Source: Salinibacter ruber DSM 13855
GTDB lineage: Bacteria; Bacteroidota; Rhodothermia; Rhodothermales; Salinibacteraceae
Assembly (NCBI RefSeq): GCF_000013045.1
Contig: NC_007677.1
Span: forward strand, 1,426,001-1,490,000
DNA: 64,000 nt
Direction: 5' to 3'
Part shown: positions 17,048 to 25,651 of the stretch, in pieces
Numbering within the stretch: the first letter of the stretch is position 1
Layout of the letters: each line of letters starts with the position of its first letter
Translations under genes and position numbers: made by a program
The notes under the pieces: generated by a model
Databases searched by the model: none
Told to the model about the DNA's origin: nothing
What the model saw: only the letters and a program-made list of their open reading frames with translations

Positions 17048-18562
17048 ATGAGCAGTAACGTCCTCGAGCTCAAGCAAGAGCAAGACCTTCAGCAGAAGCT
17101 CTCGCCGCAGCAGATTCAGTACATCAAGCTGCTGCAGCTGGACACCTTTGACCTGGAGCGGCGCATCGAAGAGGAGCTTGAAGAGAATCCCCTGCTCGAG
17201 GAGGGGCTCGGCGAAGAGGAGCAGCGGGAGGAGGACGAGATCGACGCCACGGCCGAAGAGATGGAAAACGAACTGGAGACGGAAGACGACGAGGAGGACT
17301 TCGACGTGGAGGACCTCCTCAACAACACCGACGACATGTACGGCTACAACGCCAGCCCGGGCTATCAGGGCGACGACGAAGACCGCGATCGCCCGATGCC
17401 GGCGGACCAGTCGCTGCCCGAGCAGCTCCAGGGACAGATCTCGTTCCTGAACCTCGACGAGACCGACGAGATCATCGCCGATCAGATTATCGGGTCGATC
17501 GACGAGGACGGATACCTGAAGCGAGAAATCGACTCGATCCTGGACGACATCCTGTTCAACCACGGCATCGAGATCGAAGAAGAGGACGTGCAGAAGGTGC
17601 TGCGGCAGGTGCAGTCGCTTGAACCGGCCGGCATCGCCGCCCGGGACCTGCAAGAGTGCCTGCTTTTGCAGCTCCGGCGCATGCCCGAGGACGTGGACGG
17701 GCGCGACACGGCCATCGCCATGCTGGAGGACGAGTACGAGGCGTTCACGAAGAAGCACTTCGACAAGCTCCAGAAGCGGCTCGACGTCGACGAGCGGGAG
17801 CTCAAGACGGCCTTTGACCTCATTCGACAGCGCCTCGACCCGAAGCCGGGCGAGGGCGAGTTCTCGGAAGAGACCAACTACATCACGCCCGACTTCTCGG
17901 TGCGGTACGTGGACGGGGAGTTCGTGATTACCCTCAACGGCCGCAACGCCCCGGACCTGCACGTCTCGCGCCACTACCGCAAGATGCTCGAAAAGCTCAA
18001 GGCGCAGAAGAAGTCGGACGACGTGGACGAGGTCGACGAGGAGACCGAGGAATTCCTCAAGGACAAGTTCAGCTCGGCGCAGTGGTTTATCGACTCCATC
18101 AACCAGCGGCGCCACACGATGTACCTGGTGATGGACGCCATCGTGCAGCTGCAGGAGGACTTCTTCCGGTACGGGGAGGGGCATCTCAAACCGATGATCC
18201 TGAAGGACATCGCCGAGATCATCGACATGGACATCTCCACGGTCAGCCGCGTGGTGAACGGCAAGTACGTGCAGACCGAGTGGGGCGTCTACGAGCTCAA
18301 GTACTTCTTCTCGGAAGGGCTAGAGACCGTCGACGGGGAGGAGGTCTCCAACAAGGAAGTGAAGGCCGAGCTCCAGCGGATCGTGGACGCCGAGGACAAG
18401 ACCGATCCGATGTCCGACCAGGACCTGGCCGACGCCCTCGAAGAGAAGGGCTTCAAGATTGCCCGTCGCACGGTGTCGAAGTACCGGAAGCAGCTGAGCA
18501 TCCCCGTCGCACGCCTGCGCCGGGAGATCGTCCTCAGCGAGGAGGCGTCCTCGGAGGACTGA
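17048..18562 (+). CDS. rpoN: RNA polymerase sigma-54 factor
   Basis: The 504-residue alternative sigma factor directs RNA polymerase to -24/-12 promoters that need an AAA+ activator. Region I is the glutamine/leucine-rich N-terminus (KQEQDLQQKLSPQQIQYIKLLQL), followed by a very acidic region II (about 55-110). The core-binding domain follows, then the DNA-binding helix-turn-helix around LKDIAEIIDMDISTVSRVVNGKYVQT and the RpoN box ARRTVSKYRK at 472-481. The long acidic linker is exaggerated compared with most RpoN proteins and fits a halophile. No enhancer-binding activator is encoded in the window. It converges with an outer-membrane-like gene 42 bases downstream. Confidence 0.96.
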   Translation: MSSNVLELKQEQDLQQKLSPQQIQYIKLLQLDTFDLERRIEEELEENPLLEEGLGEEEQREEDEIDATAEEMENELETEDDEEDFDVEDLLNNTDDMYGYNASPGYQGDDEDRDRPMPADQSLPEQLQGQISFLNLDETDEIIADQIIGSIDEDGYLKREIDSILDDILFNHGIEIEEEDVQKVLRQVQSLEPAGIAARDLQECLLLQLRRMPEDVDGRDTAIAMLEDEYEAFTKKHFDKLQKRLDVDERELKTAFDLIRQRLDPKPGEGEFSEETNYITPDFSVRYVDGEFVITLNGRNAPDLHVSRHYRKMLEKLKAQKKSDDVDEVDEETEEFLKDKFSSAQWFIDSINQRRHTMYLVMDAIVQLQEDFFRYGEGHLKPMILKDIAEIIDMDISTVSRVVNGKYVQTEWGVYELKYFFSEGLETVDGEEVSNKEVKAELQRIVDAEDKTDPMSDQDLADALEEKGFKIARRTVSKYRKQLSIPVARLRREIVLSEEASSED

Positions 18563-18604
18563 TTCGGGGCCGCAGCCCCCGTGAGATACGGGCTGTTCAC
18601 CCCC

Positions 18605-19402
18605 CTAGCGGCCGTAGGAGAGCGATACCGTGAGGCCGGCGACCGCCGCGAACCGGCCGTCCTGAACGAGCGGATCGAGACCCGTGCCCACCAGAAGCCC
18701 AGGCTGCACGCGGGCCCCGTCGAGCATGACCGACACGACGGCGCGGTGGGTGGTCCGGTCCGGGCTTGAGCTGGAGAGGCGGGGCCGCCCCGCTATGCTC
18801 AGCCCCGTCATGAACCGCTCGCCGTTCCACCAGAGCTGGGCGCTGTAGGGAAGCCGCCAGCGGTTCTCCGTCCCATCCGTCCCGGTGCGCTCGGCCGAGG
18901 CGTACGTGAGTCCGGAGCGGAGGCGAAGGGAGGCGCGTCGCCCGAGGGGAAGACGGCCGTTGAGAAGGACGGAGGGCGCGACGGATTCGTCGCGGAACGC
19001 CGCGGTGCGCCCCATGTCTGCGCGCCGCCCCGCCTGCAGGGCCTCGTTGGTGGGGGTGGCCGGAATGCGGAGGCCGAGCTCAAGCAGGATTGGCAGGGAG
19101 GAGCTACTCAGACCGAACCCTACGTACGGGTTGCCCACGGCCGTGGAGGCGTCGTCGGTGGCGTAGCGGGCCACCGGCAGCTCGGCCGCCAGCTCCACGT
19201 TGTCGTTCAGAGAGCGGGTGGCCGTGAGGAACGCAGCGCCCGACGCCACCGACGCGTCGTCGGCCGGAAGGTCCGGAACGATCGCCTCCAGGGCGATCTG
19301 GTTGGGCTGATAGGGGCGAGACCAGATGGTCTGGCCCTGGGCCGGGACGGCGAGCAAACTCATCCCGGCGATTGCGGTCAAAAGAACGAAAAGGTCGCGC
19401 AT
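18605..19402 (-). CDS. Secreted outer-membrane beta-barrel-like protein
   Basis: A 265-residue protein with a clear signal peptide (MRDLFVLLTAIAGMSLLAVPAQG, cleavage after AQG). The mature part has repeated short amphipathic strands separated by Asp/Gly/Ser turns (for example ASGAAFLTATRSLNDNVELAAELPVARYA, PYVGFGLSSSSLPILLELGLRIP) and ends with an aromatic-terminated strand AVAGLTVSLSYGR. This is the pattern of a 10-14-stranded outer-membrane barrel, similar in layout to transporter-like MetA-pathway/DUF3187-type proteins. No precise family is assigned. Gene stands alone, convergent with rpoN. Confidence 0.6.
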   Translation of the reverse strand: MRDLFVLLTAIAGMSLLAVPAQGQTIWSRPYQPNQIALEAIVPDLPADDASVASGAAFLTATRSLNDNVELAAELPVARYATDDASTAVGNPYVGFGLSSSSLPILLELGLRIPATPTNEALQAGRRADMGRTAAFRDESVAPSVLLNGRLPLGRRASLRLRSGLTYASAERTGTDGTENRWRLPYSAQLWWNGERFMTGLSIAGRPRLSSSSPDRTTHRAVVSVMLDGARVQPGLLVGTGLDPLVQDGRFAAVAGLTVSLSYGR

Positions 19403-19565
19403 GGGAGCGTCGGCGGCGGTGAGGGAAACGAGAAGAGATGGAGGATCCTCTTTGAGGTGAGCGTATCTCTCGACGGGCGGACTGCATCTCTCGTTCGCAG
19501 TTCCTACATTATCGTATGGAATTCAACCAACAATCTGGTCTTTTCGTCGCCCGCGACTGATTGCC

Positions 19566-21080
19566 ATGCTCGATTCTGCTCCCACCTCCTCAATCGCCGC
19601 ACGCGCGCCTCGCTCGGACCGGCGATCGCAGTTGGACGCCCTCCGCCGCGCTTTTACCGGGCTCGACACCGAGTACCCGCTGGCCGACGGCACGACGGCC
19701 CCGCGCACCTACCTTGACAGTGCCGCGTCGACCCTGCGCTGCAGCGCGGCCGACGACATCGTCCGGCGGGCCCTCCGGCACTACGCCAACACGCACTCGA
19801 CGCTGCACGCCGGGGCCCGCATCATGACCCACCTCTACGAACAGGCGCACGAGATTGTGGGGCGCTTCGTGGATGCCCCGGACGACTACACGACGGTCTT
19901 CACCGGGAGTGGGGTTACGGGCGGCCTCAACCGCATGGCCCGCGTGCTGGCCGAGCGGCGGCCCGAGCGTGACCTCGTCATCACCACCCTCATGGAGCAC
20001 CACGCCAACGACCTGCCCCACCGCAAGCACGTCGGCGAGGTGGTGCACGTGCCGTTGGAAAACGATCCGGACGGGGAGGCCGGACGCGTGGATCTTTCCG
20101 CGTTGCGGGCCGCCATCGACGAGCACGCCGACCGGCTGAACTACGTGGCCGTCACGGCGGCGTCGAACGTGACCGGCATCGTCAACCCGGTCCACGAGGT
20201 CGCCCGGCACGCCCACGCGGCGGGCGCCCTGTGTGTGGTCGACGCCGCCCAATCGGCCGCCCACGTGCCGATCAGCGTGCAGGGACCCGACGCGGCCGAG
20301 GCGCTCGATGTCGTATGCATGAGCGGGCACAAGCTCTACGCGCCCGGCAGCCCCGGTGTGATCGTGGCCCGGGAGGCCCTTTTCGAAGGGCTGGAGCCGC
20401 AGGTGGTGGGGGGCGGCATCGTGGATCGGGTGGAGACGGACCGCTACGAGATTACAGACGCGCTGCCGGAGCGGGAGGAGGCGGGCACGCCCAACCTGCC
20501 CGGGGCGCTACGGCTGGCTGCTACGCTTCAGCTGCTGGGCCGCATTGGCATGGACCTCGTGGCGGAGGACGAGCGCGAGCTGGCCCAGTACGCGCTGGAG
20601 CGCTTCGCGGCGATCGACGGCCTCACGATCTACGGGTCCCACCGGCTGGAGGTAGCCGACCGGATCGGGGTCATCGCCTTCAACCTCGCGGACCTGCCGC
20701 ACGGCCTCGTGGCCGCGGCGCTGAACGACTACTTCGGGGTCGCCGTGCGCAACGAATGCTTCTGCGCGCAGCCCTTCGTGCGCGAGTTACTGGGCCGAGC
20801 GGGCAATGCCGGAGGGGCCGCGGACGGTGCCGAGTGTGGGCCCGAGACGCAGCCGGGCATGGTGCGGGCCTCCCTCGGCCTGTACAATACGGAGCAGGAC
20901 ATCGATGCGGCCGTCGAGGCGCTGTCCGACCTCGCGGCCCGGCCCGACTGGTACCGTGAGCAGTATCGCCCCCGCCTCGACGGCAGTGGCGACTGGGTCC
21001 ACCGCTCGTTCGAGCACCCGCCCGAGCAGGCGTTCTCGTTGGAGGAGGAGGTGGACGCGTGGCTCCAGTCGGCCAGCTAG
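19566..21080 (+). CDS. Class V aminotransferase / cysteine desulfurase-like PLP enzyme
   Basis: A 504-residue PLP-dependent enzyme of aminotransferase class V, the fold of SufS and related cysteine desulfurases. Key segments: TYLDSAASTLRC near 48-59, GSGVTGGLNRMAR (114-126), EHHAND (144-149), VVDAAQSAAHVPI (224-236), and the PLP lysine in CMSGHKLYAPGSPG (Lys256). Near the C-terminus NECFCAQPFVRELLG has two cysteines where desulfurases keep a catalytic Cys loop, but the context differs from SufS (RxGxHCA), so a different C-S or C-N lyase/transferase activity is possible. It is longer than SufS by about 90 residues. No suf genes are near. It ends 14 bases from the convergent EF-G-like gene. Confidence 0.82.
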   Translation: MLDSAPTSSIAARAPRSDRRSQLDALRRAFTGLDTEYPLADGTTAPRTYLDSAASTLRCSAADDIVRRALRHYANTHSTLHAGARIMTHLYEQAHEIVGRFVDAPDDYTTVFTGSGVTGGLNRMARVLAERRPERDLVITTLMEHHANDLPHRKHVGEVVHVPLENDPDGEAGRVDLSALRAAIDEHADRLNYVAVTAASNVTGIVNPVHEVARHAHAAGALCVVDAAQSAAHVPISVQGPDAAEALDVVCMSGHKLYAPGSPGVIVAREALFEGLEPQVVGGGIVDRVETDRYEITDALPEREEAGTPNLPGALRLAATLQLLGRIGMDLVAEDERELAQYALERFAAIDGLTIYGSHRLEVADRIGVIAFNLADLPHGLVAAALNDYFGVAVRNECFCAQPFVRELLGRAGNAGGAADGAECGPETQPGMVRASLGLYNTEQDIDAAVEALSDLAARPDWYREQYRPRLDGSGDWVHRSFEHPPEQAFSLEEEVDAWLQSAS

Positions 21081-21094
21081 CGCCCGTCCCCAAT

Positions 21095-23218
21095 CTACGC
21101 CGCGGCCGCCGGAGCCGTCGTCTCGTCGACGACCTCCTCCTGCACGTGGCCCGGCATCTGCTCGTAGTGGCTGAACTTCGTATGGTGCAGGCCCCGGCCC
21201 TGGGTGAGTGAGCGCAGCGTGGTGGAGTACTGGTGGAGCTCTGCCTCCGGCACCTCGGCGGTGATTTTTTGGAGCGCCCCCTGCGTATCGATGCCCTGCA
21301 CGCGTCCCCGTCGCGTGTTGAGGTCGCTGATGATGTCGCCCGTGTAGTCGTCCGGCGTGGTAATGGTGACCTCGTGGATGGGCTCTAGGAGAACGGGGCC
21401 GGCCTTCTGGAAGGCCTGGCGGAAGCACTCGAAGGCGGCGCGCTTGAAGGCCGCCTCGTTCGAGTCGACCGGGTGCATGTCGCCGTCGTGGATGACGATC
21501 CGCACGTTTCCGACGGGAAACCCGGCCACCGGCCCCTCCTCCATGGTGTTCAGGACGCCCTTCCGGATGGAGGAGAAGAACTTGTTCATGTCGATAACCC
21601 CGCCGACGATGGCGTCGACGAAATGGATCTCGGCGCCCCACTCGGTTTCGACCGTCTCCTCCCCCCGCACCTCAATCGCGTCCGGCGGGTCGAACGCGCC
21701 GTCGAGGGGCTCGACGAGCATCGAGATGTCGGCAAACTCCCCGGCGCCGCCCGACTGCTTCTTGTGGCGGTGCTCGGCGGTCGCCCGATTCTGGATCGCC
21801 TCGCGGTAGGAGATGCGGGGTTCTACGAACTCGACCTCCACGCCGGCCTGCCGCTCAAGGCGCGACTTGGCGATCTGGAGGTGCATCTCGCCCACGCCGC
21901 TAAGGGTAAGCTGGTTGAGCAGCGCATCGTGGTTGAAGACCAGCGACGGGTCTTCGTCAGTGATTTGATGGAGGCCCCGGGCGAGCTTGTCCTCCTGTCC
22001 CTCCTGCACCGGCCGCACGGCCATCCGGTAGCGGGGGGCGGGAAACTGGATGGACGGGATGACGACGTCGGACGCCGGGGCCCGGAGGGTATCGTTCGTG
22101 GTGGTGTCCTCCAGCTTCACGAGCGCGCCAAGGTCGCCGGCAATGAGGCGGGGGACGTTGTTGCGCTCCTCCCCGTTGAGCTCGTAGATCTGCCCGAGGC
22201 GTTCGGTGGCGCCGGTGCGCGCGTTTTCGAGGTCCTGGCCCGACTGAAGGGTTCCGTCGAACACGCGGACGTACGAGTATTCACCGACGTGCTCCTGGGC
22301 CATCGTGCGGTAGACGAAGGCAACCGGGTCGTCGTCGGGGTCGGCCGTCAGTTCCTGGCCGCCCTCGGTCTCCAGCAGCCGGCTGGCGGGGGAGGGGCAC
22401 ACCGACCCGATGAAATCGAGAAGGCGGGAGACGCCGACCTCCTCCGTCGCGCTCGTGACGAAGACGGGATACAAGTCCCGCTCAATTATGGCCGCACGGA
22501 GCCCGTTCCGCATCTGGTCGTCCGTCAGCTCGCCCTGTTCGAAGTAGGCCTCCATGAGCCGGTCGTCACTGGCGGCGATGTCCTCGACGAGCGTCTCGTG
22601 GAGCTCGCGGGCCTCGTCCTCAAAGGCGTCGTCGATCGGCTGCACCTCCGGCTCGGTCTCGCCCTCCGGGTAGTACAGCTGGCGCATGTGCAGCACGTCA
22701 ACCAGGGTGCGGGTGCCCTCGCCCGCCGGCAGCTGAACCGGTGTGGCCCCCCGCCCGAAGCGGTCCTCAATCTCGTCGACGATGCTCCGAAAATCGGCGC
22801 TCGCCTGGTCGATGTGGTTGATGACGAACAGGGCGGGGGTGTCCGTCTGCTCGCCGTAGGACCAGGCCATCTCCGTGCCGACCTCGACCCCCGAGCGGGC
22901 GTCCATCACGTAAAGCGCCGTGTCGGCCACCCGCATGGAGGCAATCACCTCGCTGGCGAAGTCGGGGTAGCCCGGCGTGTCGAGGATGTTGATCTTCGTG
23001 TCGTCCCATGAGGCGTGAAGCAGCGTCGCAAAAATCGACATCTGCCGCTCCTTTTCGCTCTCGTGGTAGTCGCTTTGGGTCGTGCCGTCGGGCACGGAGC
23101 CGACGCGCGAGATGGCGCCGCTTGTGTGGAGCAGGGCCTCGGTCAGGGCGGTTTTGCCGCTGCCCTGGTGGCCGACCAGGGCAATGTTGCGGATCTGTTG
23201 GGCGTCGGAAACGGTCAT
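21095..23218 (-). CDS. Elongation factor G-like translational GTPase
   Basis: A 707-residue protein with full EF-G domain order (G domain, domain II, III, IV with LHQYSTTLRSLTQGRG near the end, V). The P-loop reads GHQGSGKT (16-23) instead of the canonical A-H-x-D-x-G-K-T, the G3 motif is DTPGYPDF (80-87), and the G4 base-recognition motif is NHID (134-137) instead of NKxD. These deviations place it among EF-G paralogues (FusA2/EF-G2-like) rather than the housekeeping translocase next to rpsL/rpsG, and no ribosomal protein operon is adjacent. Its role could be ribosome recycling or stress translation; this is inference. GTP specificity may be altered by loss of the G4 lysine. Confidence 0.85.
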   Translation of the reverse strand: MTVSDAQQIRNIALVGHQGSGKTALTEALLHTSGAISRVGSVPDGTTQSDYHESEKERQMSIFATLLHASWDDTKINILDTPGYPDFASEVIASMRVADTALYVMDARSGVEVGTEMAWSYGEQTDTPALFVINHIDQASADFRSIVDEIEDRFGRGATPVQLPAGEGTRTLVDVLHMRQLYYPEGETEPEVQPIDDAFEDEARELHETLVEDIAASDDRLMEAYFEQGELTDDQMRNGLRAAIIERDLYPVFVTSATEEVGVSRLLDFIGSVCPSPASRLLETEGGQELTADPDDDPVAFVYRTMAQEHVGEYSYVRVFDGTLQSGQDLENARTGATERLGQIYELNGEERNNVPRLIAGDLGALVKLEDTTTNDTLRAPASDVVIPSIQFPAPRYRMAVRPVQEGQEDKLARGLHQITDEDPSLVFNHDALLNQLTLSGVGEMHLQIAKSRLERQAGVEVEFVEPRISYREAIQNRATAEHRHKKQSGGAGEFADISMLVEPLDGAFDPPDAIEVRGEETVETEWGAEIHFVDAIVGGVIDMNKFFSSIRKGVLNTMEEGPVAGFPVGNVRIVIHDGDMHPVDSNEAAFKRAAFECFRQAFQKAGPVLLEPIHEVTITTPDDYTGDIISDLNTRRGRVQGIDTQGALQKITAEVPEAELHQYSTTLRSLTQGRGLHHTKFSHYEQMPGHVQEEVVDETTAPAAAA

Positions 23219-23504
23219 GGGGACTGGGGGGATTTCCGCAGAACTGCTGAGGAGAGACGGCGGGGCAGAAGCGGCTGATCAATATTCGTGCCTCCCCGGT
23301 TCTTTAAGTTCAGAAAAAGAAGGGGCGGAGTCAAGATGAGGACTGGGGTAGAAAGGGGCCCCGACTGCCAAACGCATGGACCCAGAAGCACGGCCCCCGG
23401 CGGCCGGATGGACGTGAAGAAGGGCCGAGGCCCATCGCGAAACACGGGTCTGGGGGTTGGGGTTCTGAAATTGTCTATTCCCCACAGACTGTGCCCTCAC
23501 CGCC

Positions 23505-23996
23505 ATGGCTTCGCTCGCGTCGTATCAGACTCACCTCAAGGCGTTTGGGATTGGCATCGTCCTCGCCGCACTGGGCGTGGGGGCCTATCTGCAGTTTGGC
23601 CCGTCGGCATCGGCGGGCCTGCCGACAGTGACGGTGTACAAGAGCCCCTCGTGTCAGTGCTGTTCGGATTGGGTCGCCCACATGAAGGAGGAGGGCTTCG
23701 AGGTCGAGGTGCAGTCGAAACTACGCATGAAGCCCGTGAAGAAGCAGGTGGGGCTGCCCGCCTCGCTTGCGGCCTGCCACACGTCCGTGGTGGGCAATTA
23801 TGTGGTCGAGGGGCACGTGCCGGCGCAGGAGGTGAAGCAACTGCTCCGGGAGCAGCCGGACGTCCGAGGCCTAAGCGTGCCGGGCATGCCCGTCGGGTCT
23901 CCGGGCATGGAGCGGGGGAATCGGGTGGAACCGTACGAGGTTGTGACGTTCACCCCGTCGGGGGAGACCACGGTGTTTGCCCAGTACGGACAGTAG
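23505..23996 (+). CDS. DUF411 family putative metal-binding protein
   Basis: A 163-residue protein with an N-terminal hydrophobic anchor (residues about 14-28), then a DUF411 domain: VTVYKSPSCQCCSDWVAHMKEEGFEVEV, VKKQVGLPASLAACHTSVVGNYVVEGHVPAQEVKQLL, and GLSVPGMPVGSPGME. DUF411 proteins are periplasmic, often found with copper-resistance genes, and the C-x-C-C cluster plus Cys at CHT suggest metal or thiol chemistry in a thioredoxin-like fold. The TAG is followed after three bases by the ATG of a DUF1684 gene, so the two are an operon. No copper pump is encoded nearby. Confidence 0.88.
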   Translation: MASLASYQTHLKAFGIGIVLAALGVGAYLQFGPSASAGLPTVTVYKSPSCQCCSDWVAHMKEEGFEVEVQSKLRMKPVKKQVGLPASLAACHTSVVGNYVVEGHVPAQEVKQLLREQPDVRGLSVPGMPVGSPGMERGNRVEPYEVVTFTPSGETTVFAQYGQ

Positions 23997-23999
23997 GCC

Positions 24000-24635
24000 A
24001 TGTCTCGTCCCCCTTCCCGCCCCCGGATGATGTGCGCTCGGGTTCTGCTACTGCTGTCCGTGACCGGGCTCGTCCTGGCCTGCGAGACGGGGCCATCGTC
24101 GGGGGACTACGAGCAGGCCGTCATGCAGGACCGCGTGCAGCGGGACATGCAGATGCGAGAGAAGGAGAGCGTACTGCCCCCCGGCCGCCGGGAGGCCTTT
24201 CGGGGGCTCAACTTCTACGAAGTGGACCCGGCCTACCGGTACACAGTGCCGCTCCGGCGGTTCGAGACGCCCGACACGGTGATGATCCCCGAGAGCACGG
24301 GCGATCTGCGCCCTCAGCAGCGGATCGGAGAGGTGACGGTGCCGCTCCCGGAGGGGCCGGAAGAGCTGGTCGTATTTCGGGGCGAGGGCGACACGCCCCG
24401 CGGGCGGCTGTGGATCCCGTTTGCCGACTCCACGAACCGACACGCCACGTACAAGGGCGGGCGCTACGTGGACCTGACGTCGACCGATTCGGACTCGGTC
24501 GTGGTCGACTTCAACCGGGCGTACAATCCCACCTGCGCCTACAATCCGGACTTCGCGTGCCCGCTGCCGCCCCCGGAGAACCGAATCGCCGTGCCCGTGG
24601 CGGCGGGGGAGAAGCGCCCCACCTTCGGGGGGTAG
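24000..24635 (+). CDS. DUF1684 family lipoprotein
   Basis: A 211-residue exported protein. The N-terminus has a basic start, a hydrophobic core and a lipobox-like LVLAC, suggesting lipid attachment. The mature part matches DUF1684: REAFRGLNFYEVDPAYRYTVPL, LWIPFADSTNRHATYKGGRYVDL, and the highly characteristic end DFNRAYNPTCAYNPDFACPLPPPENRIAVPVAAGEK. The biochemical role of DUF1684 is unknown. It is encoded three bases after the DUF411 gene and immediately before the TPP riboswitch of the next transcription unit. Confidence 0.88.
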   Translation: MSRPPSRPRMMCARVLLLLSVTGLVLACETGPSSGDYEQAVMQDRVQRDMQMREKESVLPPGRREAFRGLNFYEVDPAYRYTVPLRRFETPDTVMIPESTGDLRPQQRIGEVTVPLPEGPEELVVFRGEGDTPRGRLWIPFADSTNRHATYKGGRYVDLTSTDSDSVVVDFNRAYNPTCAYNPDFACPLPPPENRIAVPVAAGEKRPTFGG

Positions 24636-24674
24636 ATCACATTGCATCTGCGAGCCGGGGCAAATACCTTATGG

Positions 24675-24762
24675 GCACGGCCAGGGGTACCCGTTGCTCG
24701 TCGAGCACGGGCTGAGACACACCCTTCGAACCTGATCCGGCTCGCACCGGCGCAGGAAGTGC
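24675..24762 (+). promoter_or_regulatory. TPP (THI-element) riboswitch
   Basis: The conserved thiamine pyrophosphate aptamer is readable: AGGGGTACC, a variable stem, GGGCTGAGA, CACCCTTCGAACCTGATCC, a P4-P5 arm CGGCTCGCACCGGCGCAGG and the closing GGAAGTG. P1 can form between GCAC (24675-24678) and GTGC (24759-24762). Immediately after, GTGC-TTCG-GCAC (24759-24770) forms a rival UUCG hairpin using the same GTGC, a plausible expression switch. The controlled gene is the short-chain dehydrogenase that follows; no thi gene is in the window. Confidence 0.93.
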
Positions 24763-24844
24763 TTCGGCACCGTCCGGAGACTCGTGCATGAGCGACGTAC
24801 CGTCTGGCTCCACCGTTTTCCTCGTACCAGGAAGCCAGTCTCTC

Positions 24845-25609
24845 ATGCGTGATCCCGACTCGCAAGTTGTTGTCATCACCGGGGCCAGCCGTGGGCTCGG
24901 CGCCGCCATTGCCCGGACCTTCGGGCGGGAAGGCGCCCGCGTGGTGGTCAACTACTACCAGAGCCCGGATCGGGCCGAGGCTGTCGCCGCCGACATTGGC
25001 GACCGGGCCCTGCCCGTCCAGGCCGACGTGCGCGACCCGGACGCCGTGCAGGCGATGATCGACACCGCCACGGACCACTTCGGGGCGCCCGTCACGACCG
25101 CCGTCCACAACGCCCTGATCGACTACCAGTTCGACGCGGAAAATCGGGAGACCGCCGATACCATCGACTGGGAAGACTATCAGACGCAGGTGGAGGGGTC
25201 GGTGAAGGGGGCCCTGCACCTGCTCCAAGCCTGCCTTCCGGAGATGCGGGCGGCGGGGGAGGGGCGGTTTGTCGGCATCAGCTCCAACCTCGTACAGGCC
25301 CCGGCCGTCCCGTACCACGACTACACCACCGGCAAGGCGGCCCTTCTCGGGTTCACGCGCAACATGGCGGGCGAGCTCGGGGCGGAGGGCATCACCGTGA
25401 ACCTGGTGTCGGGCGGGCTGCTCGACGAGACGGACGCCAGCGCGGCCTCGTCGGACGCCGTGTTCGACGCCATCCGCCAGAACACCCCGCGCGGCACGGT
25501 GACCACCCCGGAGGAGGTGGCCGACGCGGTGCTATTCTTCGCGTCCCCCTGGGCCCGGGCCGTCACGGGGCAGAACCTGATCGTGGACGGCGGCCTCGTG
25601 ATGCAATAG
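24845..25609 (+). CDS. Short-chain dehydrogenase (FabG-like) under TPP riboswitch control
   Basis: A classical SDR of 254 residues from ATG 24845: Rossmann motif TGASRGLGAAIA, the cofactor/acidic region NYYQSPDRAE, catalytic Ser near GISSNLVQ, the YxxxK pair in YHDYTTGKAALLGF, and the C-terminal VTGQNLIVDGGLVMQ. It resembles 3-oxoacyl-ACP reductases and would reduce a carbonyl with NAD(P)H. Two starts are possible: 24845, preceded by AGGAAG and giving the normal SDR N-terminus, and 24788, preceded by GGAG and adding 19 non-conserved residues. A TPP aptamer lies directly upstream, so expression should fall when thiamine pyrophosphate is plentiful. That links the enzyme to thiamine supply; a similar FabG-like thiamine-regulated gene has been named oarX in comparative work, which I recall but cannot verify here. 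Confidence 0.85.
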   Translation: MRDPDSQVVVITGASRGLGAAIARTFGREGARVVVNYYQSPDRAEAVAADIGDRALPVQADVRDPDAVQAMIDTATDHFGAPVTTAVHNALIDYQFDAENRETADTIDWEDYQTQVEGSVKGALHLLQACLPEMRAAGEGRFVGISSNLVQAPAVPYHDYTTGKAALLGFTRNMAGELGAEGITVNLVSGGLLDETDASAASSDAVFDAIRQNTPRGTVTTPEEVADAVLFFASPWARAVTGQNLIVDGGLVMQ

Positions 25610-25651
25610 CCCCCGTCCGAATCGTGCTTCCCTCACCTCCATTCCGCGCTC

